64,000 nt of DNA from Rhyacophila brunnea (lineage: Eukaryota; Arthropoda; Insecta; Trichoptera; Rhyacophilidae), in assembly GCA_022495005.1 (NCBI GenBank), contig JAGYXB010001010.1:1736001-1800000 (forward strand), given 5' to 3'. How positions within the stretch are numbered: the first letter of the stretch is position 1; each line of letters opens with the position of its first letter. The position numbers and the translations under genes are program-made. The notes beneath the pieces were generated by a model. It had not been told where the DNA came from, did not search any database, and worked only from the letters and a program-made list of their open reading frames with translations. Below, in pieces: positions 49,727 to 61,489 of this stretch.

Positions 49727-49739
49727 TCACAGGTCATGC

Positions 49740-50814
49740 TTCCAATAAAATACCATAACTAAACACAGTTGTTGTTTTTCGATGTAGAAGTAAAAAGTTA
49801 TTACAATACTTTTTAAATCAAATCGACTATGTATGTAGTTATTTTAAATAAATGTTTATTTACATATAAACATTTGTAGGAATAAAGCTTCATAGGCATA
49901 GTCATACTAGTAAATTAAGCGTTTTAAATTATATAAATCCAGTAAAGTATCTATTTTACAAGTAAGTGGGTAACAAGCCGTTGGCAATTTTATTGTTTGG
50001 AAGAATTTATTATATTGCAAAACAACCCATGATTACATAACTACGATATTCTTAGAAATAGCAAATATCAATGTTGTATATTTTCCGAAGGTGAAAAATT
50101 AACCTGCCATTGGTAATACTAATTGGGCAAGCAACAACCATGTTCAACCAAACTGTTTCGAATTTTGATATATTTCACATGTGTTATAGTATAAAATATA
50201 TGAATATTTTTTGAGTCATCACAGAATAATACGTGAAAAAAAAACTATAATATTTTTATCATATAAGTAGGTAGGTGCTTAATCTTAATGCTGATCAAAA
50301 GTAATTTTTTTCTAAATCATACTTCAATAATTTTATCATTAGTATTGATAAAATATATAATTATTACATATACATATTAAATTGTATTAAAGGTGGTATA
50401 TAACTGTAAATAGACTGAATACTTCAAACTTATATAAAGATACTGAACCGATACATGAATAAATTGTGTGCATAATACTTTTATAAGTGCACAAGTATAA
50501 ACACTATGCTAAAAATTCGCTGAAAACAACAAGCTTTGCATTTTAAAATGTACATCGCTATATTTGCCATTAGCTATAAGAAAGACGCAACCGATTATGA
50601 GGTATGAAAAAATATTTTTAATTTTTCATTTTTAGATTTTTTTTATTTTATTAGTTTACCATATTGTAACACCATCATTTACGCTATAGATTATGTAAAT
50701 AAGTAGGTACAATCAATGGAAAATTTAAAAAATAAAGTGATAATACTTTTCTTTTTCTTTCATCGTGTTAACCACCAATTCATCGTGGAAATGTATTGTA
50801 TTATTGATTTAATT
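49740..50814. other. AT-rich DNA, no supported feature
   Basis: 50,100-50,160 contains CCTGCCATTGGTAATACTAA, an echo of the LINE-like tail at 6.4 kb. Nothing else recognised. Confidence 0.45.
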
Positions 50815-50905
50815 TAATAAAACGCAAATTGTTATCGTACTTCTCCACTTTTATTTAATATACGGACTGTTTTGTCCGCCTCAGAGGGACATTTTCAATG
50901 GTGAT
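50815..50905 (-). repeat. Dispersed repeat family C, copy 2
   Basis: Minus strand reads GTCCCTCTGAGGCGGACAAA followed by ACAGTCC, then the AAAAGTGGAGAAGTACG stretch also seen in copy 1 at 10.1 kb. The flanking TTTAATAAAACGCAAATTG block is shared as well. Confidence 0.5.
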
Positions 50906-50909
50906 GGTC

Positions 50910-52099
50910 AAATATAATATAATCGGCGATGATCTTTATGCGACTAGTCTTTTGTTTTGTTGTTGATCCAATCGATCTAAAATTGTCATCTATCAATTTG
51001 TGTTAAATGTTTCCATATAGTATATATAAAAAATATGCTGTCGATTTACTTTCCGAGTTAATGACAGATCTTTCAAACTCCTCGAAAATTTCACACTTTT
51101 TATGTCGCCTACTGCAGGCTGTGTCACTTAGACCATCTATTTTTAAGTGTTTAAGTATAATATTACGTCTTCTGGTCAGTTTAATGGGTTTCCTATGAAC
51201 GCTTAATGATGATTATCAGTTCATTTGAGTTTCACGTATTAACAGATAAAAAAATGTAGTCATTATTCTTCCTTTAACTAAACTGCCTCTATCGTAGCGT
51301 CTTATCTGTACCCAGTTGAAACGTCTTCTTACAAACATGTAGAATGTGTAGTGTGCAGTTACTTTGAACACGAATATTGAATTTGACTTTATTCTTGCGA
51401 AATGGTTTTTGAATACTGATCACGTACTGTTTTTCATTTCAGTGTTAGTGACATCTTTTATCAGTATTCAAAACACATCTGTTTTGTTTGGAAATGAATA
51501 TTTGTTAATGTTTCAAGAAAAATAATTACCAAAGAACGTGGTCTGTGATGTATTGACACAAATTAAACGGCAAGTGATAGTGAATATTTAGAAACATTTC
51601 AACTAAAATCGTGAACAGAATATAATTATTGTGATTCTTCTTACGGGTTCACTTGTAACAAGACATGTTTTTTGACACATTTTACTGCTATCTCTTATTT
51701 ATTAGATAACGAAAACAGGTGGGTATTATTTCATACATGATATAAAGGAGACATGGGACATAGTTAATGAGAGATTCTTTGAAAATGACATTTAGATTTT
51801 GGTGGATTCAATGGACTTTTAAGAATTTTCATGCTCCGTTTTGACGACTCGATCTACCAACACTTATTTCTCGATTAACATATTTGCGACTTCCTTCTGG
51901 TAAACAAGTTTTCTCTACCTGCACCAGTTGCCTCTCAATTCGGCAGTTTTTACAAGATATTGTATTATTAGAAATGACATTTGATGTACCTAACCTGACA
52001 TCAGTTTGAATATAAATAAAATCTATTTACTATATTGAAGTGTAAAACGTTAATTCTTGATACTGACACAAACGTTAAAGTGACGCAATAAAAAAAATT
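50910..52099. other. AT-rich DNA, no supported gene
   Basis: A 63-codon plus-strand frame at 51,007-51,198 shows no family resemblance. An acceptor-like tract (TTTTTCATTTCAG at 51,430-51,442) has no matching donor nearby. Confidence 0.45.
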
Positions 52100-52814
52100 G
52101 GTGTGTGTACTTATGTACGCGCATTAGAAGTTATACTTTTTTGGCGTAACAAAACAAAATAAGCCGTTACCTGAGTCTATTAATATTACAGCGGATTAGG
52201 TTGATGAAAATGTACGCGATTCATCCGTGTCTTATATAGCACATGATAACTGTAATTTAACTATTATTGTATTGGACCAAAACTCATCTTTGCCATACAG
52301 CGGTTATAATCGATTCAGAAGTGTCCATGATGAATAATTAATAAAAAATCAAATTTTAATATATTTTTTGAATTATTTACCAACTCAAATTTCATAAAAT
52401 TTATTTATTTATTGCTATATAATTTTACTCATAAATAATACTTACATAAATATAGCCTCGAATTTTGATACACAATCTTTACGATGAAAAATAAATATAC
52501 ACTCTAATATAAGCAAAGTTTTATGAATATATGTTAACAGTGTAGAATGTTAGTCTCCATAAATTTGTTTATAAACATATATATTTTTTATGACACAATA
52601 TTAGTTATGTTTACAACACGTGCTCTTTACTTGGTTGTATTGAACGACTAACAAAATAACACTATGCACATGCGCATGTGTTACGTCGACGCGCGCAACT
52701 TCGTCACACGCCAATAATAAATTTGTGTTTCATCGGCGTGCGCAACTTCGTCACACGCTAAAAATACACACTCATCTGTTTTCCCAAACGCCCCAAATGA
52801 AGTATAACTTCAAA
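52100..52814. mobile_element. MITE-like repeat family J, copy 2
   Basis: The left block (GGTGTGTGTACTTATGTACG, then ACTTTTTTGGCGTAACAAAA) and the right block (AACGCCCCAAATGAAGTATA) match copy 1 at 44.8 kb. The right part contains a direct duplication of CGCAACTTCGTCACACGC (52,694-52,711 and 52,741-52,758) and a perfect palindrome CACATGCGCATGTG near 52,668. The interior is longer than copy 1, possibly through another insertion. Confidence 0.5.
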
Positions 52815-53035
52815 AAATGTAGTGGCATGGTGCATGTGCAGCTAGTGTTGTGTTTACTTGGAAACATACTAACTATCGTGTTAACTATTAGAAATATATC
52901 TGTTAGAGCCATTTTAAAAGAGGAGTGGGGAAACGTGTGGTGAGTGTAATACCCTTGAAAGTTTTTGTAATAAATTCTAGTTGTTTATAGTACCTACCTA
53001 TAGTGCTGCGTGTAATTAAATACATTAAGGCCATG

Positions 53036-53416
53036 CATTAGTTGAGGCACTGTCTAAAAAGATCGTTGCTAGGCGATGCGCGGATTGCGGGTGGCGGGTG
53101 AAAATGACGCCTGTCAAACGAAATATTATTTGTCATATAAATCCAACATACGTCCATTTTATGTTCTGTTTATTGTTCTATTAGTAACAATAATAATATA
53201 TTCATTGACATGTTTCTTTTTTAAGTAAATGGGTAACGTTTTTAAAGTCGTTTTTAGTCATCTTTACACGATTTTAGAATTAATTGACCCGTCGCCATCA
53301 CGCAGCAAAGTGACGTGTTCCTGGGTTAACATTCTCTCACTGAATGGCAGCGAGTCCAAAATTTCGTCGAGCGTACAGTTGAAAATTATTTGGCGTTTCA
53401 CTGATGCGTCACCTTA
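53036..53416. repeat. Dispersed repeat family A, copy 2
   Basis: Aligns with 1,511-1,863. Here the minus strand is open across about 48 codons, with VKRQIIFNCTLDEILDSL and LTQEHVTLLRDGDGSI, ending at a GTGTAAAG that could be a weak donor. The peptide has ordinary protein composition rather than AT-rich junk composition, and the QIIFN start is preserved in copy 1. It may derive from an exon captured or encoded by the element. No family recognised. Confidence 0.55.
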
Positions 53417-53518
53417 AGAGTGCAAGAATTATGTAAATTTTTCAAGACTTTAGTGTAATGCGGTAGACAAAAATGATTGTAGCGATTTCATGTAACTGAT
53501 GGATATACAATCAAACTT

Positions 53519-53973
53519 ATCGTAGTATATTCTTGGGTTTTCACCGTGTCTCCTTCTTCCTTCTTTACTCGACGTTTCGGGCTCGTTGCAGAGGCCATTA
53601 TCAAGAGATATGTTTTATGATGAAATGTAGTGTATGTATGTGAATGTAAACGTTGCTCTAAGAATGTCAAATTGAATCCGATTATCTAAGAGCAAACGTT
53701 GCTCAGAGTAATCTGTCAATCATTACGACCGGGGATACTGGCTCGAATATTAGATTTTGCTGATAGTGCCGGAAGCCATGACGTTTTTTCTAATATTCGT
53801 AATCCATCATCCCTATTTTGACATTCAGGGTTTCTGTGGATACATTCACATACATACACTACATTTCATCATCAAAACATATCTCTTGATAATGGCCTCT
53901 GCAACGAGCCCGAAACGTCGAGTAAAGAAGGAAGAAGGAGTCACGGTGAAAACCCAAGAATATACTACGATAA
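53519..53973. mobile_element. Long inverted repeat (family K), Penelope-like hammerhead remnants
   Basis: Arms at 53,519-53,649 and 53,841-53,973 are near-perfect inverted copies about 130 bp long, with a 190-bp spacer. Each contains ATAATGGCCTCTGCAACGAG directly followed by CCCGAAACGTCGAGTAAAG. GGC...GCC could form stem II and CGAAACGTCG matches the conserved 3' half of hammerhead ribozymes in Penelope-like elements. The CTGATGA half is degraded (TTGATAA). Both arms also encode the short frame MASATSPKRRVKKEEG, probably by accident of the ATG there. Confidence 0.7.
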
Positions 53974-54009
53974 AAAACAACCGTGAAAGCCTCAAACATT
54001 ATATAACAA

Positions 54010-56380
54010 TCAAACTTTTTATATAGCCCAATTGACTATAATATTTTAAATTGAGTGAAAGTATTCCATAATTTATTATTTGATGGTTCCTTATTTAAAA
54101 TAAAATAATTCCAATGTAATTGTGTAAAATTGCCTCCAGTACTATGGAGATAAAATGTCAATTTATTCACTTGTTTGTTTTCTCTATATTAAAATCTTGC
54201 CATGTAACGTTTTGTATTCTTCAATATTTTTCGGGCTTCTTTGGTATATTTTGGAAAAGAGATTAAATAACAAAAAAAATATACTGAACTGGTGTAATTT
54301 TAGCTTCATAGTAATTAAAGGATATCGTGTATCTTGGTCAAACGATAGAATTTTCCAACTTCGTTTGAAGTTAGTATTGATGGTAGTTTTATTTCGAAAA
54401 TAAATTACCGTATATGCAAACGAAAAATATTTTCCTATATTATTATTTGGAACGAACTTTTAATACGATTGGCAATTCATTCTCTATCAATAAAAACTAC
54501 TACATGTTGCAATCTGGGAATTTTTTTACTTGCAGGTTTTCTGTTTTTCATATGAAATCTGTGTTAGTCAAAGTATACTGAAATTTAAAAAAAAAATGGT
54601 AAATTAAAGCTACAAAAAACTGCTAAAACAAAAAAACGTCGCTGTACTTTTTTACACAACACAATAAAAAGAATTCTTCATCTTCTTGCGGTACCGTGTT
54701 CTACCATGGGCTGTGGATAAAAATCTAGCAAATCACATGTGTACCATCTCAACGCCATAGAAATTTCCACATTTATAAAATATTTCTTTTCTATGTATTT
54801 ATTTTAGAATTTTCCTCTTGTAGCAACTCATGATTTACGAAATCCTAAAATTTCACCCATGTTTTCAAAGTGATACAGCAAAATAATCTTTTTCTGTGCA
54901 CATAACGAATGCTTTCCATCATTCTTTCATTATATTGAATTGCAATTAATGATATTTTACATACTTACTTAATTGACAATAACCCCATTTCCTGATTATA
55001 GGTTTAACTATTTTGTTTTTATTATGATATATTGACCTTCTTTGCATTGTTGTACACATCTTCAGTTGATGTCTTACTTGAGCACTCCAGGTTTTAAGTG
55101 GCTATTAGAGTTCCCTTATGGACTTTTATAAGAGCTCTGGATAGCATACTCATCCATATCTAAGCTTTTGCTTCATTATAACATTATAATATATATTTTT
55201 AGAGTCATATAAAAGCTTATTAAAAAACAACGTAGTTTACAATGTATATACTTTTTATTATTATCAACATCAACATATATCAACATTAATATGGCCGTAT
55301 AATAACGTAGATACAGTATAAAAAATAGCACAGTAATTGAAATACATTAGTTGAATATTTCCCAAAATTGTTAATATTAAAAAACATCAAAAACATATTA
55401 TTTATATGAATCTCTTACTCACCCTTATCTTAGCCATTACTTATGTATACCATTTATTATAAGAGTCATGAAAATTAATAAGCTTAGTATCTATTGATAG
55501 AAATGTGCCATTTTTTGATTGATTTTGCCATACCAAGTCGTGAGACATAATTAATTAAACTTTTGCGCTTCTTCGTAAGACTATATTTCTAGCATACATA
55601 CATTTTATAAATACTTCAACTACATGTTATGATATTTTGTCATTTTATTAATATATTATATTATTATATAATTATATAGCCGTAGTAATTTTTATTTTTT
55701 TCTGTCTTTATCTAATTTAACGTAATAAGACATACAAATTGTTTTCACTGAACCTAACCTAATCTACCGACGCTAACCAAAAAATCAAGAATAATCGGTT
55801 CGAGTAAAAAAACTTTACAGCTATCTGTAATTTATAACAGAGCATATTATATTTCTAATTTTTAATATATAATACAATAAAATAAACAACATAAATAATA
55901 TTGGTATTTAAAAACTAGTATTATTATGTAAAATAAATATAATTTATGCCGTCTTATAAAATGCAAAGTACCCTATTTGTCCTTTTTATATGTACTGAAA
56001 ATGATGACTCCTTCAGTTTGCTTTGCTATATTTAACACTGCGCATCGTTTTCAATGTTATATATTCGATGAAACTTTGAGCATTTATCATTTTTATTACG
56101 AGTTAAATGGATATAGAGAACTTACGTTTGCATACTTTAGGTAGATAATGTTTGATATAAACGTATTACTCAGAATTTATTGAAAATATTTGACATTGCC
56201 AGAGTGTAATACGAATAACTCGAGTGTTATTAAATTTGAAAATATCTTACTATGAAATTCTAGGGAATAAATTGTCTGTAAATATATATTATATAATATA
56301 ACATGAGGGTATTTATAATTTATATTGCTATGTAACGTCATATTATTTAACTGTCAATTGAATTAATATTAAATAATGTT
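54010..56380. other. AT-rich DNA, no feature recognised
   Basis: A frame at 54,155-54,403 is hydrophobic and low-complexity. No repeat or RNA feature noticed. Confidence 0.5.
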
Positions 56381-56401
56381 TTTTTATCTTTTCAGGTGAG
56401 T
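56376..56401 (+). promoter_or_regulatory. Candidate recursive splice site (ratchet point)
   Basis: A long pyrimidine tract ends TTTTTTATCTTTTCAG and is followed without any exon by GTGAGTTT (junction between 56,395 and 56,396). A juxtaposed acceptor and donor of this strength is the signature of zero-nucleotide exons that split very long introns in flies. It is on the same strand as the candidate exon at 23.7 kb. Chance occurrence in T-rich DNA cannot be excluded. Confidence 0.4.
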
Positions 56402-56409
56402 TTACAATA

Positions 56410-58500
56410 TGACTAGCCCTGCATAGATATATTATCGTAAAATTGATAATTTTGTATGGTGAGTTATTTTTTTTATAAAGTTACTTAAGGTAATAGGTGG
56501 CACCTAACGAAAATATACATAGTTTCCAATTATGAATATTTTTTTGATACTTAATTTACATAATATAATATTTTAATTATGAAATACGTACTTATCTAAA
56601 AAAAAAAGAGACATACTATATTTATAATTTAAAGATAGGTAGGTACTATTAAAAAAAATGTTACAAAATTTGAATTCATAACGATCCCATCCTATTATTA
56701 AATATAATGTTGTGGTGACGTTTATTATGTTTATCTAATGTGTCTATATTTGTCTAATATTTTTTTAACTAATTCAAAGTTTATTTTTTTTATATTCCTT
56801 AAAAAAACATAGATTTTTATAAAAAAAATATAATATATAACATGAAATCCTTTCCATTTATATCAAAATGAACGTCAATATTGTGACCAAACCGAAATAA
56901 AATTTGTCATTGTAATAATATTAATTGTCGATATAATTATTATGTAATATTATTTTCGTTTATAAAAACGCTAACGATAACTAAACGATAGCGTGTAGGC
57001 GTATAATACCATTGGCAAGCTAACATGTTATTTTTCAATGTGTGTTTAGTATAGTATAAACCTTATAGGTTTCAGAAATAGGTAACATCCATTAAGCGTA
57101 AAAAAAATAATACAACCTTCCAATCTGTGGTGGGCTAATGATCCTCTTAAAGTCAAATATTGCGATATATTATGTATGTTAAAAGGAAAAATAATTTCGG
57201 TACTGTGAAAGCATAATCTAAACTTTAAGATCAGTCTTACAAAAGTTAGTTTATAATATATTTGGAAGTATTTTATATCAAAATAGAATTAGCATCACAA
57301 CAAAAACCTCAAATCATTTCTTTTTAAAAAAATTAAGTTTTATTTATCTTGCATTTTAATATTTTTGCCATATCAACCATTGGTCAGATGCAAAGATCTT
57401 TTAACGATACTTTGTGACCAATAAAGTTACAGCTCTAATATTTTGCCGTATCAAAGAATGTACAATTTGAAACATATCATGGAAGAAAACTAAAAAAGTT
57501 AAAAAAAAAAACAGCAGTTATAACCGTTCTTATGTCGTATGATCAATAATTGTTAATAGTAGGGATGTGTTTTTATATGTTCCAATAATAAATTTGGGTA
57601 TGTAGGTATAAGCAGTACCTGTAATACAAAGAATATTATTACTATAGTATTAAGCTATTAAAAGAAATTTAAGACAAAAGAATAACGTAATAACTACGCA
57701 TTACTTTCAAAAGAAACTAGAATATTAAATTATATAGGTACATAATTATTATTGGGACACCCATAATTTCTAAATTTAAAACTATCGTGATAAAAATATG
57801 AATTATTTAAAAAATTATGAAATAAATTCATTTATTTACAATAAATAATGTTTGTTACAATTTGAATAATGAACCATGGTATTATTTTATAATAAATGGT
57901 ATTATTTAATAATTCTATAATTTGAGATAATCGATTTAAAATTGCGGTTAAAATAGATGAACGACTTAAATTTAGAGAAGATACTGGCATTACACAATGA
58001 TTTTCTGAACAATCAATCTTAAATCGTGATTTCTATGAGATAATTTATCGGTTCATAAAAGAATAATACAATAATTTAGTCTTGTATCTCGGATAATAAG
58101 CAATGGATTTCATTTCCTGTGCTATCAAGACATGAAATCATACAGAAAACAGACGAGTAAATATTTGTGTGGCGTACATAAACAATGCGAAAGGTAAAAG
58201 TGTGAGATAATATGCATAGAAAAAGTAACCAGAGAAGAACGCTGCTCAAATAAATTTGTGTTAACACAATCACTACTGACCTTTTAATTACATTTTAATT
58301 ATCACATTTAAATAACACGTTAATTATATCTAATGGTTAACTGTTCCAATCGCGCCAGTCGCGGTGTTAGCATTAAATGAGTTAATGGGGTATAATTGTC
58401 GACAAAATTGATTGTATCATGTCAACCAGCACATTAGTTATGTAAAATAAATTAGTAATGTGGTGCATGTTGCCGTACAGCGTTATAATATCGACTGATT
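56410..58500. other. AT-rich DNA, no feature recognised
   Basis: Nothing recognised on either strand. Confidence 0.5.
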
Positions 58501-58504
58501 CAGA

Positions 58505-58800
58505 AGTAGTTCGTGGACTCCGGCCGGGTCAACTTGATATAGTGTGACCGTTGTACGAGCGATACTTCAGAATACCTGCCAAGCCGTAATACCGGCTCTC
58601 ATCATTCATTTCACCAATCATCATCATCCATCAACAGTGTACCGTCAAGTACCACGCACCGGGTAAATCAAACAAATAATACCGTGCGAGTGATAGTACA
58701 ACCAGACTACGGAGCCATCATCAACATCATAAAAAGTCAGTGTCTGGCATCCTGTTAAATCGCCCCCACCCCTAGGTCCGAAATCCATATTATCCTTAAA
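58505..58800 (+). repeat. GC-richer repeat sharing a block with 48.2 kb
   Basis: A less AT-rich patch ending CAGTGTCTGGCATCCTGTTA, then a C-rich run and GAAATCCAT. The same block occurs on the minus strand at 48.2 kb. Its left part (TACAGCG-TTATAATCG-GATTCAGAAG, just upstream) is also echoed at 52,296-52,325. Possibly a retroelement untranslated region. Confidence 0.4.
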
Positions 58801-58884
58801 ATTAGAGTCCACTTGCGAAAAGTGCCACCATAAAATTTAATATTTTTCGAGGTCAAACCCCGGATCTAAAAAATTCGCAAATTG

Positions 58885-58940
58885 CTTTTTAATAATATAT
58901 ATATATATATTTATACATTTATATATATATATATATATTT
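58885..58940. repeat. AT dinucleotide microsatellite
   Basis: Two runs of perfect AT dinucleotides interrupted by TTATACATTT, just left of a SINE tail fragment. Confidence 0.85.
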
Positions 58941-58944
58941 GGAT

Positions 58945-59035
58945 ACAGAGTATGGACCTAATAGGCTGGACAAGTAGCTAACATTCATGTAAAAAAACTC
59001 CACTCTGTAGAGGTCGATAATATATTCTTAGGATC
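58945..59035 (+). mobile_element. SINE family G, body-only fragment
   Basis: Contains GTATGGACCTAATAGGCTGG, a CTAACATTCATGTAAA block, CTCTGTAGAGGT and TTAGGATCGAA in the order found in the minus-strand body of the 22.2-kb copy. The tRNA-like head is absent; the adjacent AT microsatellite marks the break. Confidence 0.6.
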
Positions 59036-59589
59036 GAATATATTATAAAAAGGATACATAAATATTATTAATTCGTACAGTTAGCTCAAAGATAATATTA
59101 TATCAGCAAACGTTTAATTATGATCTAAAAATTGTAATTTAGAGGCAGATGATTTTTTCTGCTTCACCCACTGTAATTAAGATTTTTTATTTATTTACTT
59201 ATTTTACCTATTATAATCCAGTATTAGAGCACTGGGTAAGCACAAGGTCATGTTACTTCCTCTGTTTTATTGTCATGTCATCTTTTAATTGGTGTTTTGT
59301 TTGTATTTGTTTATATCATTACCTCCACCGAGAGGAATTTAAGCTCGTTCTTTATATTCTGGACAATGTGAGTTATCTAATAATTAACATATTATTCTTT
59401 TATTATCGTCACACAAAAAAGTTTTAACAATAATGGTCTGAAAGTGTATTAAAATATTTTCATAATATATACGATCATATTTTTAAATTTTAATCATGGT
59501 ACTTCTGTTAGATTTGATTCATAGACGGCATTAAAATTTCGCCAATTTTTTTATGTCAACATATTTGCACGTATTATATCATGATCACG

Positions 59590-59840
59590 ATGTAATAGAC
59601 GTTTCCAAACAGCTGAAATGGAGATGGGCGGGGCACATTGCTCGCCGAAAGGACGGCCGCTGGACAAATGCCGTCATCCAGTGGTACCCAAGGGGCAAGC
59701 CAAAAAAGCCGCCGGATTGACGAACTGGTAAAGTTCGGTGGAAATGCGTGGCAGCAAACGACACAGGACCAAGACAGTTGGAAAAAGCTTGGGGAGGCCT
59801 TCATCCAGCAGTGGATTGACCCTGGCTGATGATGATGATA
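59590..59840 (+). pseudogene. Non-LTR retrotransposon 3' end (family E), frameshifted copy
   Basis: Opens DVSKQLKWRWAGHIARRKDG, then RWTNAVIQWYPRGKP. A deletion-type frameshift near 59,695 loses the RPKSRW block, and the other frame continues IDELVKFGGNAWQQ and SWKKLGEAFIQQWIDPG. The stop is at 59,827-59,829, followed by TGATGATGAT. Same family and extent as the 19.2-kb copy but opposite in orientation. RT catalytic and endonuclease domains are absent. Confidence 0.82.
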
Positions 59841-59844
59841 TCAT

Positions 59845-61489
59845 GATGCATTGAGGAAAAAGAGTCTAATGCAATCAAAGATATTCTGCTCTCAGTTGAC
59901 TTGAGTCCAAGATAAGTAAAGTTGAGCAGTCCATATTATACAATAATAAATAAAACACTAGTCAGATAAAAGAAAACTGACTATATTTCAGATAAAAAAA
60001 TAATCAGCAAAATGCTAAAGGACATCATACAAATTTTATTTGTTACAAAACACAAACGAAACCTTCATGCGTGGACAGACACGTGAGATAATAAGAAACA
60101 CATATTATGCACAAAACATTAAATTTGCACTACCAACGGCAAAAAGATAAGAGGAAAGAAGAATAATCTAGCAAACCTTGCATACTACTTATTAACATCT
60201 CAAAAGATCAGATGATAATATAACTTTTATCACAATTTTCTCATTTGATCGACAGGGATAAAAACTGTGTCCAAATGTTGCTGAAAGCTACAGATACAAA
60301 AAGTCATATTTTTGCTGTCCAAGATAAAAATTTGCGTTATTATGATAACACACTATCAATTTATTATTTATAATTTTTTATAGAAGTATATTATTAACAA
60401 ATAATAAGTTATAATGAATTTTGTATTGTATAAATTATTATAATTTACACAATGTTCGATAACACCATTTTGATAAATTTTATACAACACTCACTGATTA
60501 TAACTTGATGTACAAATACAGCATGATTTTCCAAGCAACAATGCGGAAACTGATCTGGCAGAGGTAGGTCGTATGTATGATTAAAAAGTTTACTTAAGCA
60601 CACATCGACCGTTGCATAGAGAGAGAAATTTCATGCAGACTCCGTTAAATTTATTTTTACTATGAGCGGAGTTGTTTAAAACTATCTGAATCTATGATAG
60701 CTTCAAAATGAAGATCTCTGAAGATTTTTATATCTCAAATAACTTTTAATTAGGTATTGAATAGTAGTATTTTATATATTTTGTTAAACAATATAATAGT
60801 CATGTAAGTGTATATAAATTATTTAAAAAATATGTTCCATAACAACTTAATAAAAATACGCTATAATTGTTATAATTTCCAGAATATTTACTGAAACCAG
60901 TTTTTTATGAAATACGTATATACTTATAACAAAAGAATCTTATTAAATATATTGATTTTCCACTCGACTATTGTATTTTTTACTTTATCAATTACATCAT
61001 CTGTACGCAAATTCTTTTGTTACCATCACACTTAATATCTTATATTTATATTTTCGCTATCAGAGACAATGCACATGAATATTATAATATATAATATAAC
61101 ATGTATAATATTTATTTACATTGACAAATATTCCTACAATCGATAACAAAACTTAATACGTAGGTAATGAATTTTATTCTCCTTTTGTGGTAGTGAGTTT
61201 TCATTTTTATGTTCTAACTCTGGGGTTCTTCCGTCTGCGCTGTTTGATTATTTATAAATTTAATATTGTCTTGTTGACCCTCGTTGACCCATCCAACGCA
61301 TAATGCATTAACTTGTCATACTGAGGGCTTCGATTTCGATTTTTGATGCGGTCACAATTAATACATCTTTATGATTTTCTCAATCCTGATTGAGTTTGTA
61401 ACTGAGCTGTACAGCTGTAAAGCTTTATTTGCTTTTATATTGCTCGCTACTCTTTATTTTTTGCATGTATTCGCCTATTTTATAATATA
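59845..61489. other. AT-rich DNA, no feature recognised
   Basis: Nothing recognised until the Helitron boundary at 61,490. Confidence 0.5.

Noticed and set aside
53757..54026. 89-codon frame containing MASATSPKRRVKKEEG as a possible gene
   Set aside because: The same peptide is encoded in both arms of an inverted repeat and starts at an ATG inside the ribozyme-like core. It is best explained as a by-product of the repeat.
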